Source of the DNA: Actinomycetes bacterium
Lineage (GTDB): Bacteria > Actinomycetota > Actinomycetes > Mycobacteriales > Mycobacteriaceae
Length of the DNA: 49,000 nt
Assembly: GCA_023432405.1 (NCBI GenBank)
Contig: JAEYUQ010000011.1
Span: 1-49,000 of the forward strand
Direction of reading: 5' to 3'
The notes below the pieces were generated by a model. That model made no database searches. It was not told the DNA's origin and saw only the letters and a program-made list of their open reading frames with translations. Of the stretch, positions 27,629 to 36,579 are shown piece by piece. A program made the translations under genes and the position numbers. Each line of letters starts with the position of its first letter. Within the stretch, counting starts at the first letter, position 1.

Positions 27629-27724
27629 GATTTTCCTCCCTGTTCATGCTGGAAAAATAATGTCGGGTTGCAGTAATCCAGCACAGTCGTCGTCGCGGGT
27701 GATCAACTGTGGGTGACAACCTAT

Positions 27725-27751
27725 CTAGCACTCTAGACCCACGAGTGCTAG
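27725..27751. promoter_or_regulatory. CIRCE operator (HrcA)
   Basis: TAGCACTC, nine bases and GAGTGCTA form the CIRCE inverted repeat (consensus TTAGCACTC-N9-GAGTGCTAA), about 97 bp upstream of groES. It should give HrcA repression of the groES-groEL1 operon. Confidence 0.92.
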
Positions 27752-27949
27752 GTTTCAAGAATGAGGTGCATTCTGGGGAAAGGACCAGGTAAAGAGGGAT
27801 ATTTCTCGGGATTGGGCGAAGGGTTGCCGTGCGGAATCCTGATTTCTTGTCAGGAAAAATAACCGTACCCGTCACTTCTGGGCTTTTCAGCAAGTAATGT
27901 ATTAGCACAACTTGCGTCAGGCTTACGTGCGCCTAAGGAGTGATTGCCA

Positions 27950-29341
27950 ATGTCAGACACCGCAACTCTGAAACGAGGTCTGGAATTCCGCCACATCCAG
28001 CTCATCGCGATTGGTGGCGCCATCGGTACCGGCCTTTTCATGGGGTCAGGGAAAACCATCAGCGTGGCCGGCCCGTCCATCCTCTTGGTGTATATGATGA
28101 TCGGCTTCTTCCTGTTCCTCTTTATGCGCGCGATGGGGGAGCTTCTCCTGGCTAACCCACATTTCAATTCTTTCCCCGAGATCGCAGGGCACTACCTGGG
28201 GCCGTGGGCACACATTGTGGTGGCGTGGTCCTACTGGCTGTGTTGGATTGTTACCGGCGTTGCAGACCTGGTGGCCATCACCGGATACTTCCGATTCTGG
28301 TTCCCTGACCTGCCCTTTGTGATCCCGATCCTGGGTGTCATTCTCCTACTGTGGTTGCTCAACGCCCTGACGGTTAAAGCCTTCGGTGAGACAGAATTCT
28401 GGTTTGCCATGATTAAAATCGTGGCTATTGTCCTGCTGATTGTGGCAGCTATTGGCTTGATTATTGCTGGTCACGTAAGCCCCGAAGGAGGAGTTGAGGC
28501 CTCTATCTCTAACCTCTGGGAGCATGGTGGCATCTTCCCCCAAGGGTTCTCCGGCTTTGTTGGCGGTATCCAGATTGCCCTCTTCGCCTTTGTGGGCCTG
28601 GAACTGGTGGGCACCACTGTAGGAGAAAGCACAGATCCCCAACGGGCTCTCCCCCGAGCCATCAATGCAGTGCCCATCCGCGTCATGCTGTTCTATGTGG
28701 GCGCCTTGGCCGCCATTATGATGGTGACCCCCTGGAACGAGATTGACCCAGAAAAGTCTCCCTTCGTCACCATGTTTACCTATACAGGGCTTCCTGCGGC
28801 TGCCACCATCATTAACCTGGTGGTTATTACCTCGGCAATGTCCTCAGCGAACTCCGGCATTTATTCCACCGCGCGCATGGTGTTTGGACTATCCAAGCTC
28901 AACGCGGCGCCCGGAATTTTCGGCAAGCTCTCCAAACATCGCGTCCCTCTCAACTCACTGACGCTCTCCTGCTGCTGCCTTTTAGCCGCACTGGTTGTCA
29001 TGGCCTTTGGAGACTCCGTGATTGGCGCCTTCACTGTGGTGAGCTCCGCCTCAGCATCTCTCTTCCTGGTAGTGTGGACCTTCATTTTGCTGTCCTACCT
29101 GGTCTACGCCAAGAAGGAACCAGAAAAGAAGGCACAGTCCACCTACACAATGCCCGGCGGTGTCGGAGGCGTGTATGCAGTGTTGGTGTTCTTCGGACTG
29201 TTGGCGATTGCCCTTCTGACTGCCTCAGATACGGCAGTAGGACTCATCGCCGCACTGGTGTGGACGGTGATTATCACAGTGTATGGACGGATGTATCAGG
29301 TTCGTCATCCGGAGATCATCACCTCCACACCAACGGTCTAG
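27950..29341 (+). CDS. cycA: D-serine/D-alanine/glycine:proton symporter CycA-like
   Basis: The 463-residue amino acid permease of the APC superfamily is close to CycA along its whole length: HIQLIAIGGAIGTGLFMGSG in helix 1, MRAMGELLL, GFQIA-like FVGGIQIALFAFVGLELVGTT, ESTDPQRALPRAIN, VTPW, SPFV..GLPAAATIIN and SSANSGIYSTARM. Twelve membrane helices are expected. It imports D-alanine, D-serine and glycine in E. coli; the substrate here is inferred. AAGGAG at 27935-27940 supports ATG 27950 over the TTG two codons earlier. It converges on tsaD with 15 bp between the stops. Confidence 0.88.
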   Translation: MSDTATLKRGLEFRHIQLIAIGGAIGTGLFMGSGKTISVAGPSILLVYMMIGFFLFLFMRAMGELLLANPHFNSFPEIAGHYLGPWAHIVVAWSYWLCWIVTGVADLVAITGYFRFWFPDLPFVIPILGVILLLWLLNALTVKAFGETEFWFAMIKIVAIVLLIVAAIGLIIAGHVSPEGGVEASISNLWEHGGIFPQGFSGFVGGIQIALFAFVGLELVGTTVGESTDPQRALPRAINAVPIRVMLFYVGALAAIMMVTPWNEIDPEKSPFVTMFTYTGLPAAATIINLVVITSAMSSANSGIYSTARMVFGLSKLNAAPGIFGKLSKHRVPLNSLTLSCCCLLAALVVMAFGDSVIGAFTVVSSASASLFLVVWTFILLSYLVYAKKEPEKKAQSTYTMPGGVGGVYAVLVFFGLLAIALLTASDTAVGLIAALVWTVIITVYGRMYQVRHPEIITSTPTV

Positions 29342-29356
29342 GCCATCACCTGCCTG

Positions 29357-30385
29357 CTAGTACACCTGGGGGATTTCTGCCTCCAGGCCTGAATCTGTGC
29401 CCACAGTCAGTGGGGAGGGCTCTGCGCCCTCAGCAATGCGTTGAGCGGCCAACGCTGCAATCATCACCCCATTGTCAGTACACAAGCGTACTCGAGGGAC
29501 TCGCAGCTCAATGCCCTCCTTCTGACACCGTTCCTGGGCCAGTTCCCGCAACCTGGAGTTTGCTGCCACTCCACCGCCAAGCAGAAGCACCTTCGCGCCC
29601 GTATCCAGGCAGGCGCGCACAGCCTTAGCCGTAAGCACATCACACACCGCCTCCTGGAAGGAGGCACAAATATCGTCCAGCACTAAATCTTCCCCTGCCT
29701 CCACATAGCGGGCCACCGCAGTTTTCAACCCGGAGAAGGAGAAGTCATAGGGGGATTTCTTCAAAGCCCGAGGGAATGGAATTCGCGCTTCACCCGCATG
29801 GGCATGGCGATCTATCACAGGGCCACCGGGATACCCCAACCCCAGCAGCCGCGAGACTTTGTCATAGGCCTCACCAGCGGCGTCGTCAAGGGTGGAACCC
29901 AGCTCTTTCAAGGGACGCCCAACCGCTTCCACCTCCAGGATTTGTGTGTGCCCCCCAGATACCAACAGCGCAATGGCGTGCGGTAAAACGCCTCCCTCCA
30001 AATTGGCCACCGCCACGTGCCCGCCCAGGTGATTGACTGCGTAAAAAGGCACACCCCAGGCCGCAGCATAGGCCTTGGCAGCAGCAGTTCCCACCAGCAA
30101 AGGCCCCGCTAAACCAGGGCCAATAGTTACGGCAACGGCATCTGGTTTCTCCAGACCAGGACGCAGTTTTTGCGCCTGCTCCAGGGCAGAAGCCATCACC
30201 TGAGGCATTGCCTCCAGATGGGCTCGGCTGGCTACCTCCGGCACCACGCCACCAAAGCGCGCGTGCTGAGTCATGGAACTTGCCACCGCATCCGCCAGGA
30301 TGGTCATACCGCCAGTAGCGGTGTCCAGCTCCACAATCCCCACTCCGGTCTCATCGCAGGAGCTCTCAATTCCCAGAATAATCAT
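29357..30385 (-). CDS. tsaD: tRNA t6A37 threonylcarbamoyltransferase TsaD
   Basis: TsaD transfers the threonylcarbamoyl group to A37 of ANN-decoding tRNAs. This 342-residue Kae1/Qri7 protein has the ASKHA fold motifs IESSCDETGV, the metal-binding HLGGHV, VSGGHTQ, TLDDAAGEAYDKVSRLLGLGYPGGP, FSFSGLKTA, LLGGGVAANSRLRE and CTDNGVMIA. It overlaps rimI by ATGA, so translation is coupled. An exact copy of the dispersed 13-bp word lies inside it. Confidence 0.98.
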   Translation of the reverse strand: MIILGIESSCDETGVGIVELDTATGGMTILADAVASSMTQHARFGGVVPEVASRAHLEAMPQVMASALEQAQKLRPGLEKPDAVAVTIGPGLAGPLLVGTAAAKAYAAAWGVPFYAVNHLGGHVAVANLEGGVLPHAIALLVSGGHTQILEVEAVGRPLKELGSTLDDAAGEAYDKVSRLLGLGYPGGPVIDRHAHAGEARIPFPRALKKSPYDFSFSGLKTAVARYVEAGEDLVLDDICASFQEAVCDVLTAKAVRACLDTGAKVLLLGGGVAANSRLRELAQERCQKEGIELRVPRVRLCTDNGVMIAALAAQRIAEGAEPSPLTVGTDSGLEAEIPQVY

Positions 30386-30918
30386 GGCTGTTTCCCTGTC
30401 TTACTGGTGCTGTCTGACCTCGTGGCGTTATCGCTTTTCCTGGGTCGCATCATGGTGTAGGCATCCGACCCGGAGCTTTCATAGTAGTTTTTCCGCAGCC
30501 CCACCCGCACAAAACCACAAGCGCTATACAGTCCCAGAGCCGCCTCATTATCCGTGCGTACTTCCAAATACATCGGGGCGTCGTGGTCATCCGCCGCAGC
30601 TATGCCCGTCTGCATCAAAGCCCGCCCAACACCGTGGCGTTGTACCCGAGGATCAACCCCAATGGTGTGAATCTCCACCTCCAGAGCACCAGGAGTGCCC
30701 AGGAAAGCTAAACCCGCGTACCCTACAATCTCCCCATCCTGCTCTGCCACAAAGTACCAGGTGTAGGGCTGACGCAGTTCAAAGGCAAAAGCCTCCTGCG
30801 AGTAGGGGCAATCCTGAGGGAAAAGTTCCAGCTCTAGCTGTGCAAGACGTGGAATATCCTCCTTGACGACGTCCCTCATCCTCAGGGTGGAGACATACTC
30901 CCGGTGGGCTAACTCCAT
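30382..30918 (-). CDS. rimI: Ribosomal protein S18 N-acetyltransferase RimI
   Basis: The GNAT-fold acetyltransferase of 178 residues has the acetyl-CoA loop PRVQRHGVGRALM, preceded by VEIHTIGVD, and the C-terminal EVRTDNEAALGLYSACGFVRVGLRKNYY that typifies RimI. It acetylates the N-terminal Ala of S18. ATG 30918 (MELAHREYVS) overlaps the tsaB stop by 10 bp; an upstream in-frame start would read through tsaB and is unlikely. Confidence 0.92.
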   Translation of the reverse strand: MELAHREYVSTLRMRDVVKEDIPRLAQLELELFPQDCPYSQEAFAFELRQPYTWYFVAEQDGEIVGYAGLAFLGTPGALEVEIHTIGVDPRVQRHGVGRALMQTGIAAADDHDAPMYLEVRTDNEAALGLYSACGFVRVGLRKNYYESSGSDAYTMMRPRKSDNATRSDSTSKTGKQP

Positions 30919-31553
30919 GTGGGCACCTGCACAGGCCGCGGCGGAACCGCATCGGGGCGTCGCAAGTATTGAGCCACCAAAGGCTGAGGCTCTGCGGTGA
31001 GATCTGCCACAGCCACCAAAGATGCGGAATCTGGGGTGAGATCCTGAGCCTCTAGACCCAGATGAGCCAAGCTCGGCGCCAGGTGGTCGGGCACGGACAA
31101 GGCGGTAATACCCTCCATGCTCTGCGTGGGGTGAAGCTGGGCGGGACGGCACACCGCTGGGCCTTCCACACGAACCCCGTCACGGTACAAAGCCCAATAG
31201 ACCTCACGCCGCCGAGCATCCGTAACAACCATCCCAGTTCCGCCTAGACGAGCGGCGATGGCATCCAGAGAAATAACCCCGTGAACGGGAATAGACAGCG
31301 CCTGACCGAGCGCTTGAGCCGTTGCCATGCCCACACGAAGGCCTGTGAACGGCCCAGGCCCACAACCCACCACAATGGCCTCAAGATCAGACATAACTAA
31401 TGACTGCTGAGCTAAGAGTTCTTGAACCGAAGGAATCAGCAGCTCAGCGTGTTGCCGTGTTTTGGGGTGAATCTGTTCAGCCAGGGTGGTATCCCCCTGA
31501 ACCAGTCCCACAACCAAATCAGGAGTTGCAGTGTCTATGGCAAGTACAAGCAC
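30909..31553 (-). CDS. tsaB: t6A biosynthesis factor TsaB
   Basis: TsaB is the non-catalytic partner that binds TsaD (with TsaE). This 214-residue protein starts LVLAIDTATPDLVVGLV and has VVGCGPGPFTGLRVGMATAQALGQAL and VVTDARRREVYWALY. The GTG at 31553 matches the family N-terminus; an in-frame extension to 31586 is less likely. It lies in the alr-tsaE-tsaB-rimI-tsaD cluster. Confidence 0.93.
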   Translation of the reverse strand: MLVLAIDTATPDLVVGLVQGDTTLAEQIHPKTRQHAELLIPSVQELLAQQSLVMSDLEAIVVGCGPGPFTGLRVGMATAQALGQALSIPVHGVISLDAIAARLGGTGMVVTDARRREVYWALYRDGVRVEGPAVCRPAQLHPTQSMEGITALSVPDHLAPSLAHLGLEAQDLTPDSASLVAVADLTAEPQPLVAQYLRRPDAVPPRPVQVPTWS

Positions 31554-31576
31554 GCTTACCAAGAGTAGTAGTGCTA

Positions 31577-31610
31577 GCTCAAGCACAGTAAACGCTCAAG
31601 CCCAGTAAAC
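31577..31610 (+). repeat. 17-bp tandem repeat in the tsaE-tsaB gap
   Basis: GCTCAAGC-A/C-CAGTAAAC occurs twice head to tail (31577-31593, 31594-31610) with one mismatch. It lies in the short gap upstream of tsaB; significance unknown. Confidence 0.7.
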
Positions 31611-31666
31611 ACCCAACGGGCTCACGGCGGTGGAGCAAGTGACGCTAGAGGAACACCAGCGTAGGG

Positions 31667-32203
31667 CTAGCTGAGAGATTCCCTAGTGCGCTGGGCCCAG
31701 GAGATGATACGCGCTTGAGAAGTGGGGTCTTCTTCTGTGGCAGTGGTGCGGTCAATGACTACCTCTAACCAACAATCCGCAAGATGCTCCACCAGGTTTT
31801 CCCCCCACTCTGCCACCACCACGGCACTCTCCAGCTCCGTGTCCAGGTCCAGAGAGTCTAACGCGGCTTCTGCGTCAACTGTGGCTTCTGTCTCCCCAGA
31901 ACCTTCTACATCTGCCGGATTTATGTGAAGGAGACGGTAGGCATCCACGTGGACAAGCGCCGGGCCTCCCACCAGGGAGGGGTGCTCCCGGGCGATGGTG
32001 AACGTGGGCGAGGTAATGCGTCCACGAACCTGCATCCCTCGCCCAATACCCTGGGTGAGGGTGGTCTTGCCTGCCCCTAAAGGGCCGGTGAGAATAACGA
32101 CGTCGCCAGGTTCAAGGGCGTCGCCAAGGCGGGCCCCAAAAGCGCGGGTGTCCTCGTCCGTATCCAGGCGCTCAGTTCCCGAGGACGGAAAATCAGGACG
32201 CAT
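31667..32203 (-). CDS. tsaE: t6A biosynthesis ATPase TsaE
   Basis: The P-loop ATPase of the t6A complex, 178 residues, has the Walker A segment LTGPLGAGKTTLTQG and SPTFTIAREH. A longer than usual acidic segment (GSGETEATVDAEAALDSLDLDTELESA) sits in the second half. ATG 32203 has AGGAGGAAGG upstream and overlaps the alr 3' end by 11 bp. Confidence 0.93.
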   Translation of the reverse strand: MRPDFPSSGTERLDTDEDTRAFGARLGDALEPGDVVILTGPLGAGKTTLTQGIGRGMQVRGRITSPTFTIAREHPSLVGGPALVHVDAYRLLHINPADVEGSGETEATVDAEAALDSLDLDTELESAVVVAEWGENLVEHLADCWLEVVIDRTTATEEDPTSQARIISWAQRTRESLS

Positions 32204-33386
32204 GAGACTTTCCTTCCTCCTGGAGATTCGTCGTGGAATCGGCGGGACAAGTGTGCTGAACATCGGCTGTTATCTGATGGGAGACAGCTAGGCTAGTGCC
32301 ACCCTGATAGCGGCGAACCGTGCGACCGCAGGGGGCGCAGATTAGCTCATAATTGATGGTGCCAATACCCTCAGCAAGCTCGGTGGCGCTCATGCCGTCA
32401 GCACCGAAAATGATGGCAGTATCCCCTGGATGAACGTCCGGGGAGTCGGAACCCAACCAGACGATAATCTGATCCATGCACACGCGCCCCACCTGAGGGT
32501 AGCGACGCCCGTTAATGGTGACCTCCAGGTGACCTTGGGCGGCGCGGAAAAGACCGTCAGCGTAGCCTACCGGAACCACACAGGTGTACCCATCGGTGGG
32601 CGCTGTCCAGGTGAAGCCGTAACTGGCAGACTCACCGGCTTTCATGTGCTTGACCACCGTGACTGTCCCAGACCACGTCATTGCCGGGCGCAAGCCATGA
32701 TTCAGACCGGGGATGGGTTCCAGACCGTAGAGCCCTAGCCCCACCCTCACCTGCGTGAAGTGAAGATCGGGACGGGTGAGAGTACCGGGAGTGTTGCACA
32801 GGTGGTTGCGGGGAGTGTCAATTCCCAGACGGTGGGCAAGGGCGAGAGCCTCACGAAACTGCTCAGCTTGGGCGTCGGTAGCGGGATTATTCGGCTCGTC
32901 AGCGCACGCCAAGTGGGAAAACAAACCCGTAATAGTGATGTTGGGAGCGTCTCGCAGGGCTGTGAGAACACGCTCCCAATCCTGCTTCTCCACGGCAGAG
33001 CGGTGCATTCCTGTTTCCACCATCACCGCCACTGTGGCGGGCAGACCAGAGTCAATGAGCGCTTCAGCGTGAACTGGGGAAATCACACCTAGGTCTATGT
33101 CCTCTGCTAGAGCGGCAGAAAAGTCTTGCTCCGGGGACCAAATCCACGCCAAAATGGGCTTCCTGATACCCGCACGGCGCAGCTCAAGAGCCTCCCGAAG
33201 AGTGGCAACACCAAAAGAATCAGCCCCGGCTTCCTCCATGACAGGTGCCACCCGAGCAGCACCATGGTTGTAGGCGTCTGCCTTCACCACACACATCAAT
33301 GCCGTGGAAGGCCCCACGAGAGACTTGATTGTGGTGACGTTATGGGCGATAGCGTCTAGATCAATTGTTGTGGTTACAAGCTCCAT
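32193..33386 (-). CDS. alr: Alanine racemase
   Basis: Alr is the PLP-dependent enzyme that converts L- to D-alanine for peptidoglycan. This 397-residue fold III racemase has the PLP-lysine motif VVKADAYNHG near the N-terminus (usual AYGHG has G in place of this N), VETGMHRS, SHLACAD, VRVGLGLYG, the catalytic Tyr region SYGFTWTAP and VGRVCMDQI. It is upstream of tsaE in an overlapping operon. The D-alanine product fits the cycA and glmS neighbours. Confidence 0.96.
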   Translation of the reverse strand: MELVTTTIDLDAIAHNVTTIKSLVGPSTALMCVVKADAYNHGAARVAPVMEEAGADSFGVATLREALELRRAGIRKPILAWIWSPEQDFSAALAEDIDLGVISPVHAEALIDSGLPATVAVMVETGMHRSAVEKQDWERVLTALRDAPNITITGLFSHLACADEPNNPATDAQAEQFREALALAHRLGIDTPRNHLCNTPGTLTRPDLHFTQVRVGLGLYGLEPIPGLNHGLRPAMTWSGTVTVVKHMKAGESASYGFTWTAPTDGYTCVVPVGYADGLFRAAQGHLEVTINGRRYPQVGRVCMDQIIVWLGSDSPDVHPGDTAIIFGADGMSATELAEGIGTINYELICAPCGRTVRRYQGGTSLAVSHQITADVQHTCPADSTTNLQEEGKSHAS

Positions 33387-33440
33387 AGCAGCCTCGCTTC
33401 ACTCAACCTTCTGCCCCACACCGTGCCCACGGCCACACTC

Positions 33441-35306
33441 CTACTCCACAGTTACGGATTTAGCCAGGTTACGCGGCTTATCAATATCCTCGTTACCGCA
33501 CTGATGGGCAATCTCAGCGGCCAGGAACTGAAGTGGAACAGTGGCTAAAAGCGGCTGCATAATGCTGGAGGTGCGGGGAATCCGAATCAGCCAATTAGAG
33601 AACGGCTCCACGGAGTCATCCCCCTCTTCCGCGATAACAATGGTTTTTGCACCGCGGGCGCGAATCTCCTGAATGTTAGAGACAATCTTGGAGTGAAGCA
33701 CCTCTACCCCCTTGGGGCTGGGTACAACCACAACCACGGGAAGATTCTCCTCAATCAGCGCAATGGGACCATGTTTAAGCTCTCCAGCGGGGAACCCTTC
33801 GGCGTGGATATAGGCCAGCTCTTTGAGTTTGAGCGCACCCTCCAAAGCCACGGGATAGCCCACATTGCGCCCCAGGAACAACATGGTTCGCACCGGGCCT
33901 AGGTACTGAGCAATCTGCTGTGCTTGCTCTTCAACCTCCAAAACAGTGCTTATCTTGGTGGGAATCTCCTCCAAGGCAGACCAGATGTGGCGAATCTCAT
34001 CAGGGTACTTAGTGCCCTTGGCCTGCGCCAGCGCCAAACCCACAATGTAATTAGCAGCCACCTGCGCCAAGAAGGCCTTGGTGGACGCCACACCAATTTC
34101 TGGTCCTGCATGTGTATAGAGAACAGCGTCAGACTCACGAGGAATCTGGGAACCATTGGTGTTACACACCGCCAGCACCTTGGCCCCCTGAGACTTCGCG
34201 TGACGAACCGCCTCTAAGGTATCGGCCGTCTCACCAGACTGGGAAATTGCCAGTACCAGGGTGCGGTTATCCAGCACGGGATCTCGGTAGCGGAACTCAG
34301 AGGCCACCTCAATTTGCACTGGAATACGCACCCAGTGCTCAATGGCGTATTTTGCCAGCAAACCGGAATGGTAGGCAGATCCGCAGGCCACCACAAACAC
34401 CTGATTGACGTACTTCAAATCCTGGTCTGTGAGGTTTTGCTCGTCGAGAACAATACGGTCCCCATCAAAGTGCCCAGCCAAGGTATCTCGAATGGCACCG
34501 GGCTGTTCGTGAATCTCCTTCATCATGAAGGAGTCATAGCCCTCCTTCTCGGCGGCAGCCAGATCCCAATCAATAGTGAAAGGCTTACCCTCAGCCGGAG
34601 TGCCATCAAAGTTCAAAATCTCATAGGAGTCCTGAGAGATAATCACCACGTTGTCTTGGCCCAGTTCAACAGCGTTGCGCGTGTATTCAATGAATGCAGC
34701 AACATCTGACCCCAGGAACATTTCTCCCTTACCGACGCCCACAATCAACGGTGTGGAGCGACGTGCAGCGATGATCTCATCGGGATGATCAGAATGCATG
34801 AAAAGCAGCGTGAACGCGCCTTCCAACTGGTTGAGAACGCTCAACGCACTGGCGCGGAAATCACCAGCGGTGGGGCCTTCGTTATAGGCCAGTGCCAGCA
34901 GATGTGCTGCCACTTCCGAATCCGTCTCGGAGGTCAAAGTGATGCCGTGAGACAGAAGGGCGTCGCGAAGGGGGGCAAAGTTCTCAATGATTCCGTTATG
35001 GACAATGGCAACCTTGCCGTCATAGGAAATATGGGGGTGAGCGTTGGTGTCGCTGGGGCGACCATGCGTGGCCCAACGAGTGTGGCCGATGGTCAGCGAC
35101 CCAGAGAACTGATCCTCCCCAACCTCAGCGATTTTCTGCTCAAGGTTTGCAATTTTCCCGGCGCGCTTGACCGAGGAGATTGTGTGATTCGCGTTCAAAA
35201 CGGCAATCCCGGCTGAGTCATAGCCGCGGTACTCCATCCGCTTGAGCGCATCAAGAGCCAGTTTCAGACCAGGGCGCTTCCCCACATATCCAACGATTCC
35301 GCACAT
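33441..35306 (-). CDS. glmS: Glutamine:fructose-6-phosphate aminotransferase (isomerizing)
   Basis: GlmS makes glucosamine-6-phosphate, the first step to UDP-GlcNAc. This 621-residue protein begins MCGIVGYVG, whose Cys is the N-terminal nucleophile after Met removal, so the start must be ATG 35306 even though an upstream in-frame start exists. The glutaminase domain has GHTRWATHGRPSDTNAHPH. Two SIS domains follow, with ACGSAYHSGLLAKY and the C-terminal ...KPRNLAKSVTVE. Product and glmM, 9 kb away, are sequential steps. Confidence 0.98.
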   Translation of the reverse strand: MCGIVGYVGKRPGLKLALDALKRMEYRGYDSAGIAVLNANHTISSVKRAGKIANLEQKIAEVGEDQFSGSLTIGHTRWATHGRPSDTNAHPHISYDGKVAIVHNGIIENFAPLRDALLSHGITLTSETDSEVAAHLLALAYNEGPTAGDFRASALSVLNQLEGAFTLLFMHSDHPDEIIAARRSTPLIVGVGKGEMFLGSDVAAFIEYTRNAVELGQDNVVIISQDSYEILNFDGTPAEGKPFTIDWDLAAAEKEGYDSFMMKEIHEQPGAIRDTLAGHFDGDRIVLDEQNLTDQDLKYVNQVFVVACGSAYHSGLLAKYAIEHWVRIPVQIEVASEFRYRDPVLDNRTLVLAISQSGETADTLEAVRHAKSQGAKVLAVCNTNGSQIPRESDAVLYTHAGPEIGVASTKAFLAQVAANYIVGLALAQAKGTKYPDEIRHIWSALEEIPTKISTVLEVEEQAQQIAQYLGPVRTMLFLGRNVGYPVALEGALKLKELAYIHAEGFPAGELKHGPIALIEENLPVVVVVPSPKGVEVLHSKIVSNIQEIRARGAKTIVIAEEGDDSVEPFSNWLIRIPRTSSIMQPLLATVPLQFLAAEIAHQCGNEDIDKPRNLAKSVTVE

Positions 35307-35504
35307 GACATTAGAGACTAATCCATGACGGGCCACTTCCATTCTTTTTGCATTCTTCAACATGGTGTTGCCGGTGCGCCACGGCAGTTTTATTCCACGC
35401 ACATTCTGGAAGAAACCTGATGATTCACCGCCCGGACCACTGACGCCCACTGTGGGGAAACACTGTTTTACGCAGAGAAGTGCTAGGCTGAGCGTCCAAC
35501 GTAG

Positions 35505-35525
35505 TAATAGTCACAATGACTATTA
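35505..35525. promoter_or_regulatory. Perfect 21-bp palindrome, candidate NdnR/NrtR operator
   Basis: TAATAGTCA and TGACTATTA are exact reverse complements separated by CAA. It lies between glmS and the NAD regulator gene and is the expected size and place for an autoregulatory Nudix-repressor site. I cannot confirm the consensus from memory. Confidence 0.6.
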
Positions 35526-35544
35526 GAGTTCTGAGACTGTTTAC

Positions 35545-35640
35545 AGGCCCTGGAGCAGATCCGAGATCCCCCTGGAGAAAACCGAGAGCCCCTGGAACAG
35601 AGCCGAGAGCCCTAAAGCAAAAACCGAGGAAGCGAGAAGC
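35545..35640 (+). repeat. Imperfect CCGAGA/CCCTGGA tandem repeats
   Basis: Between the operator and the start of the regulator gene the words CCGAGA and CCCTGGA alternate about every 25 bp (three copies, the last decayed). It could affect the 5' untranslated region. Confidence 0.55.
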
Positions 35641-36414
35641 ATGGTGATACCCAATGTGTCTGAGCGACACAAACTTCCTCCTGAGGTGGGAGTATCGGTG
35701 GTAATTCTGGCTTTAGGCAAGCCCAGCCACAGTGACCCCGCACTGCCTTCCGAGCTGGAGCCCCTGGGTGCGCAACCTGAGCTGGAGCCTGAAAAAACTT
35801 TATGGATACCTTTGGTGCGACGCATTCGCAGACCGCACTTGGGAAGGTGGGCTTTACCCGGAAGCAACCTCATTCGGGGCCTCAGCCTGGAGGAAGTGGC
35901 GCAGAGGGCACTCATGTCCACCACGAATCTGAATGTTCGATACCTCGAGCAGCTTTATACTTTCGGTGATCCAGATCGCTCCTCTGGGGGATTACCGATG
36001 GTGTCCATTGTCTACTGGTCTTTAGTTGGGCTGGTGGAGGTGGAGGATCTCAGCGCTGCACGCAACGTTCAGTGGTTCCCGGTGTCTCGTTTGCCTGATA
36101 TGGCCTTTGACCATAGGAAAATCATTGATTATGCGGTGGAACGGCTGCGGGCGAAAATCGGTTCCCCCAGAATCATGACTCGTTTCCTTGGGAGCACCTT
36201 CACTCTGCGGCAGCTTCATGCGGTGTGTGAGGCGGTCAGCGGACACCCCATAGACTTGGCAAATTTCAGACGGAAAGTACTGACCTCTGGAACCTTGGAA
36301 AAAACTGGCGCAACCGCGCAGGTGGGCTCTAGTAGACCTGCTGCGTTGTATCGCTACAAGGGAAAGCGTGAGAACCCCCTTGACGACGGCCCTCCTGGCA
36401 ACGGTAGCCCTTGA
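35641..36414 (+). CDS. ndnR: Nudix-type NAD biosynthesis repressor (NdnR/NrtR family)
   Basis: This is a 257-residue protein with a Nudix-like N-terminal domain and a winged-helix C-terminal domain (FTLRQLHAVCEAVSGHPIDLANFRRKVL and RPAALYRYKG). This is the NrtR family, whose Nudix domain has become a sensor of NAD intermediates such as ADP-ribose. The Nudix catalytic box is degenerate (WALPGSNLIRGLSLEEVAQRAL). The Corynebacterium homologue NdnR represses ndnR-nadA-nadC-nadS; here the same order follows except nadC is absent and nadB is present. ATG 35641 has GAGAAG upstream. A Ser/Pro/Glu-rich stretch (about residues 28-50) is an insertion. Confidence 0.85.
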   Translation: MVIPNVSERHKLPPEVGVSVVILALGKPSHSDPALPSELEPLGAQPELEPEKTLWIPLVRRIRRPHLGRWALPGSNLIRGLSLEEVAQRALMSTTNLNVRYLEQLYTFGDPDRSSGGLPMVSIVYWSLVGLVEVEDLSAARNVQWFPVSRLPDMAFDHRKIIDYAVERLRAKIGSPRIMTRFLGSTFTLRQLHAVCEAVSGHPIDLANFRRKVLTSGTLEKTGATAQVGSSRPAALYRYKGKRENPLDDGPPGNGSP

Positions 36415-36579
36415 ACAGCACTCCCCCGAGCAATACTCCCTGACCAGCACTCCGCGAGCAGCTCTCCCAGGGATAGCTCCTGACTTCCTGAGGGGTACTC
36501 CGTGGGGGATAGCTCCTGAGTATTCCTCCTCTCCGAAAGCTTAGACAGTCACAACAACACAGAAAGAACACCCATCACT
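36415..36579 (+). repeat. Degenerate GAGCA/ACTCC repeats before nadA
   Basis: The 165-bp gap between ndnR and nadA is filled by imperfect repeats of AGCACTCC-, GATAGCTCCTGA-like words (36415-36520). No gene is seen. It may hold the nadA ribosome site; the rest is unexplained. Confidence 0.5.

Noticed and set aside
35307..35450. N-terminal extension of GlmS from 35450.
   Set aside because: GlmS requires Cys at position 2 after Met, which fixes the start at 35306.
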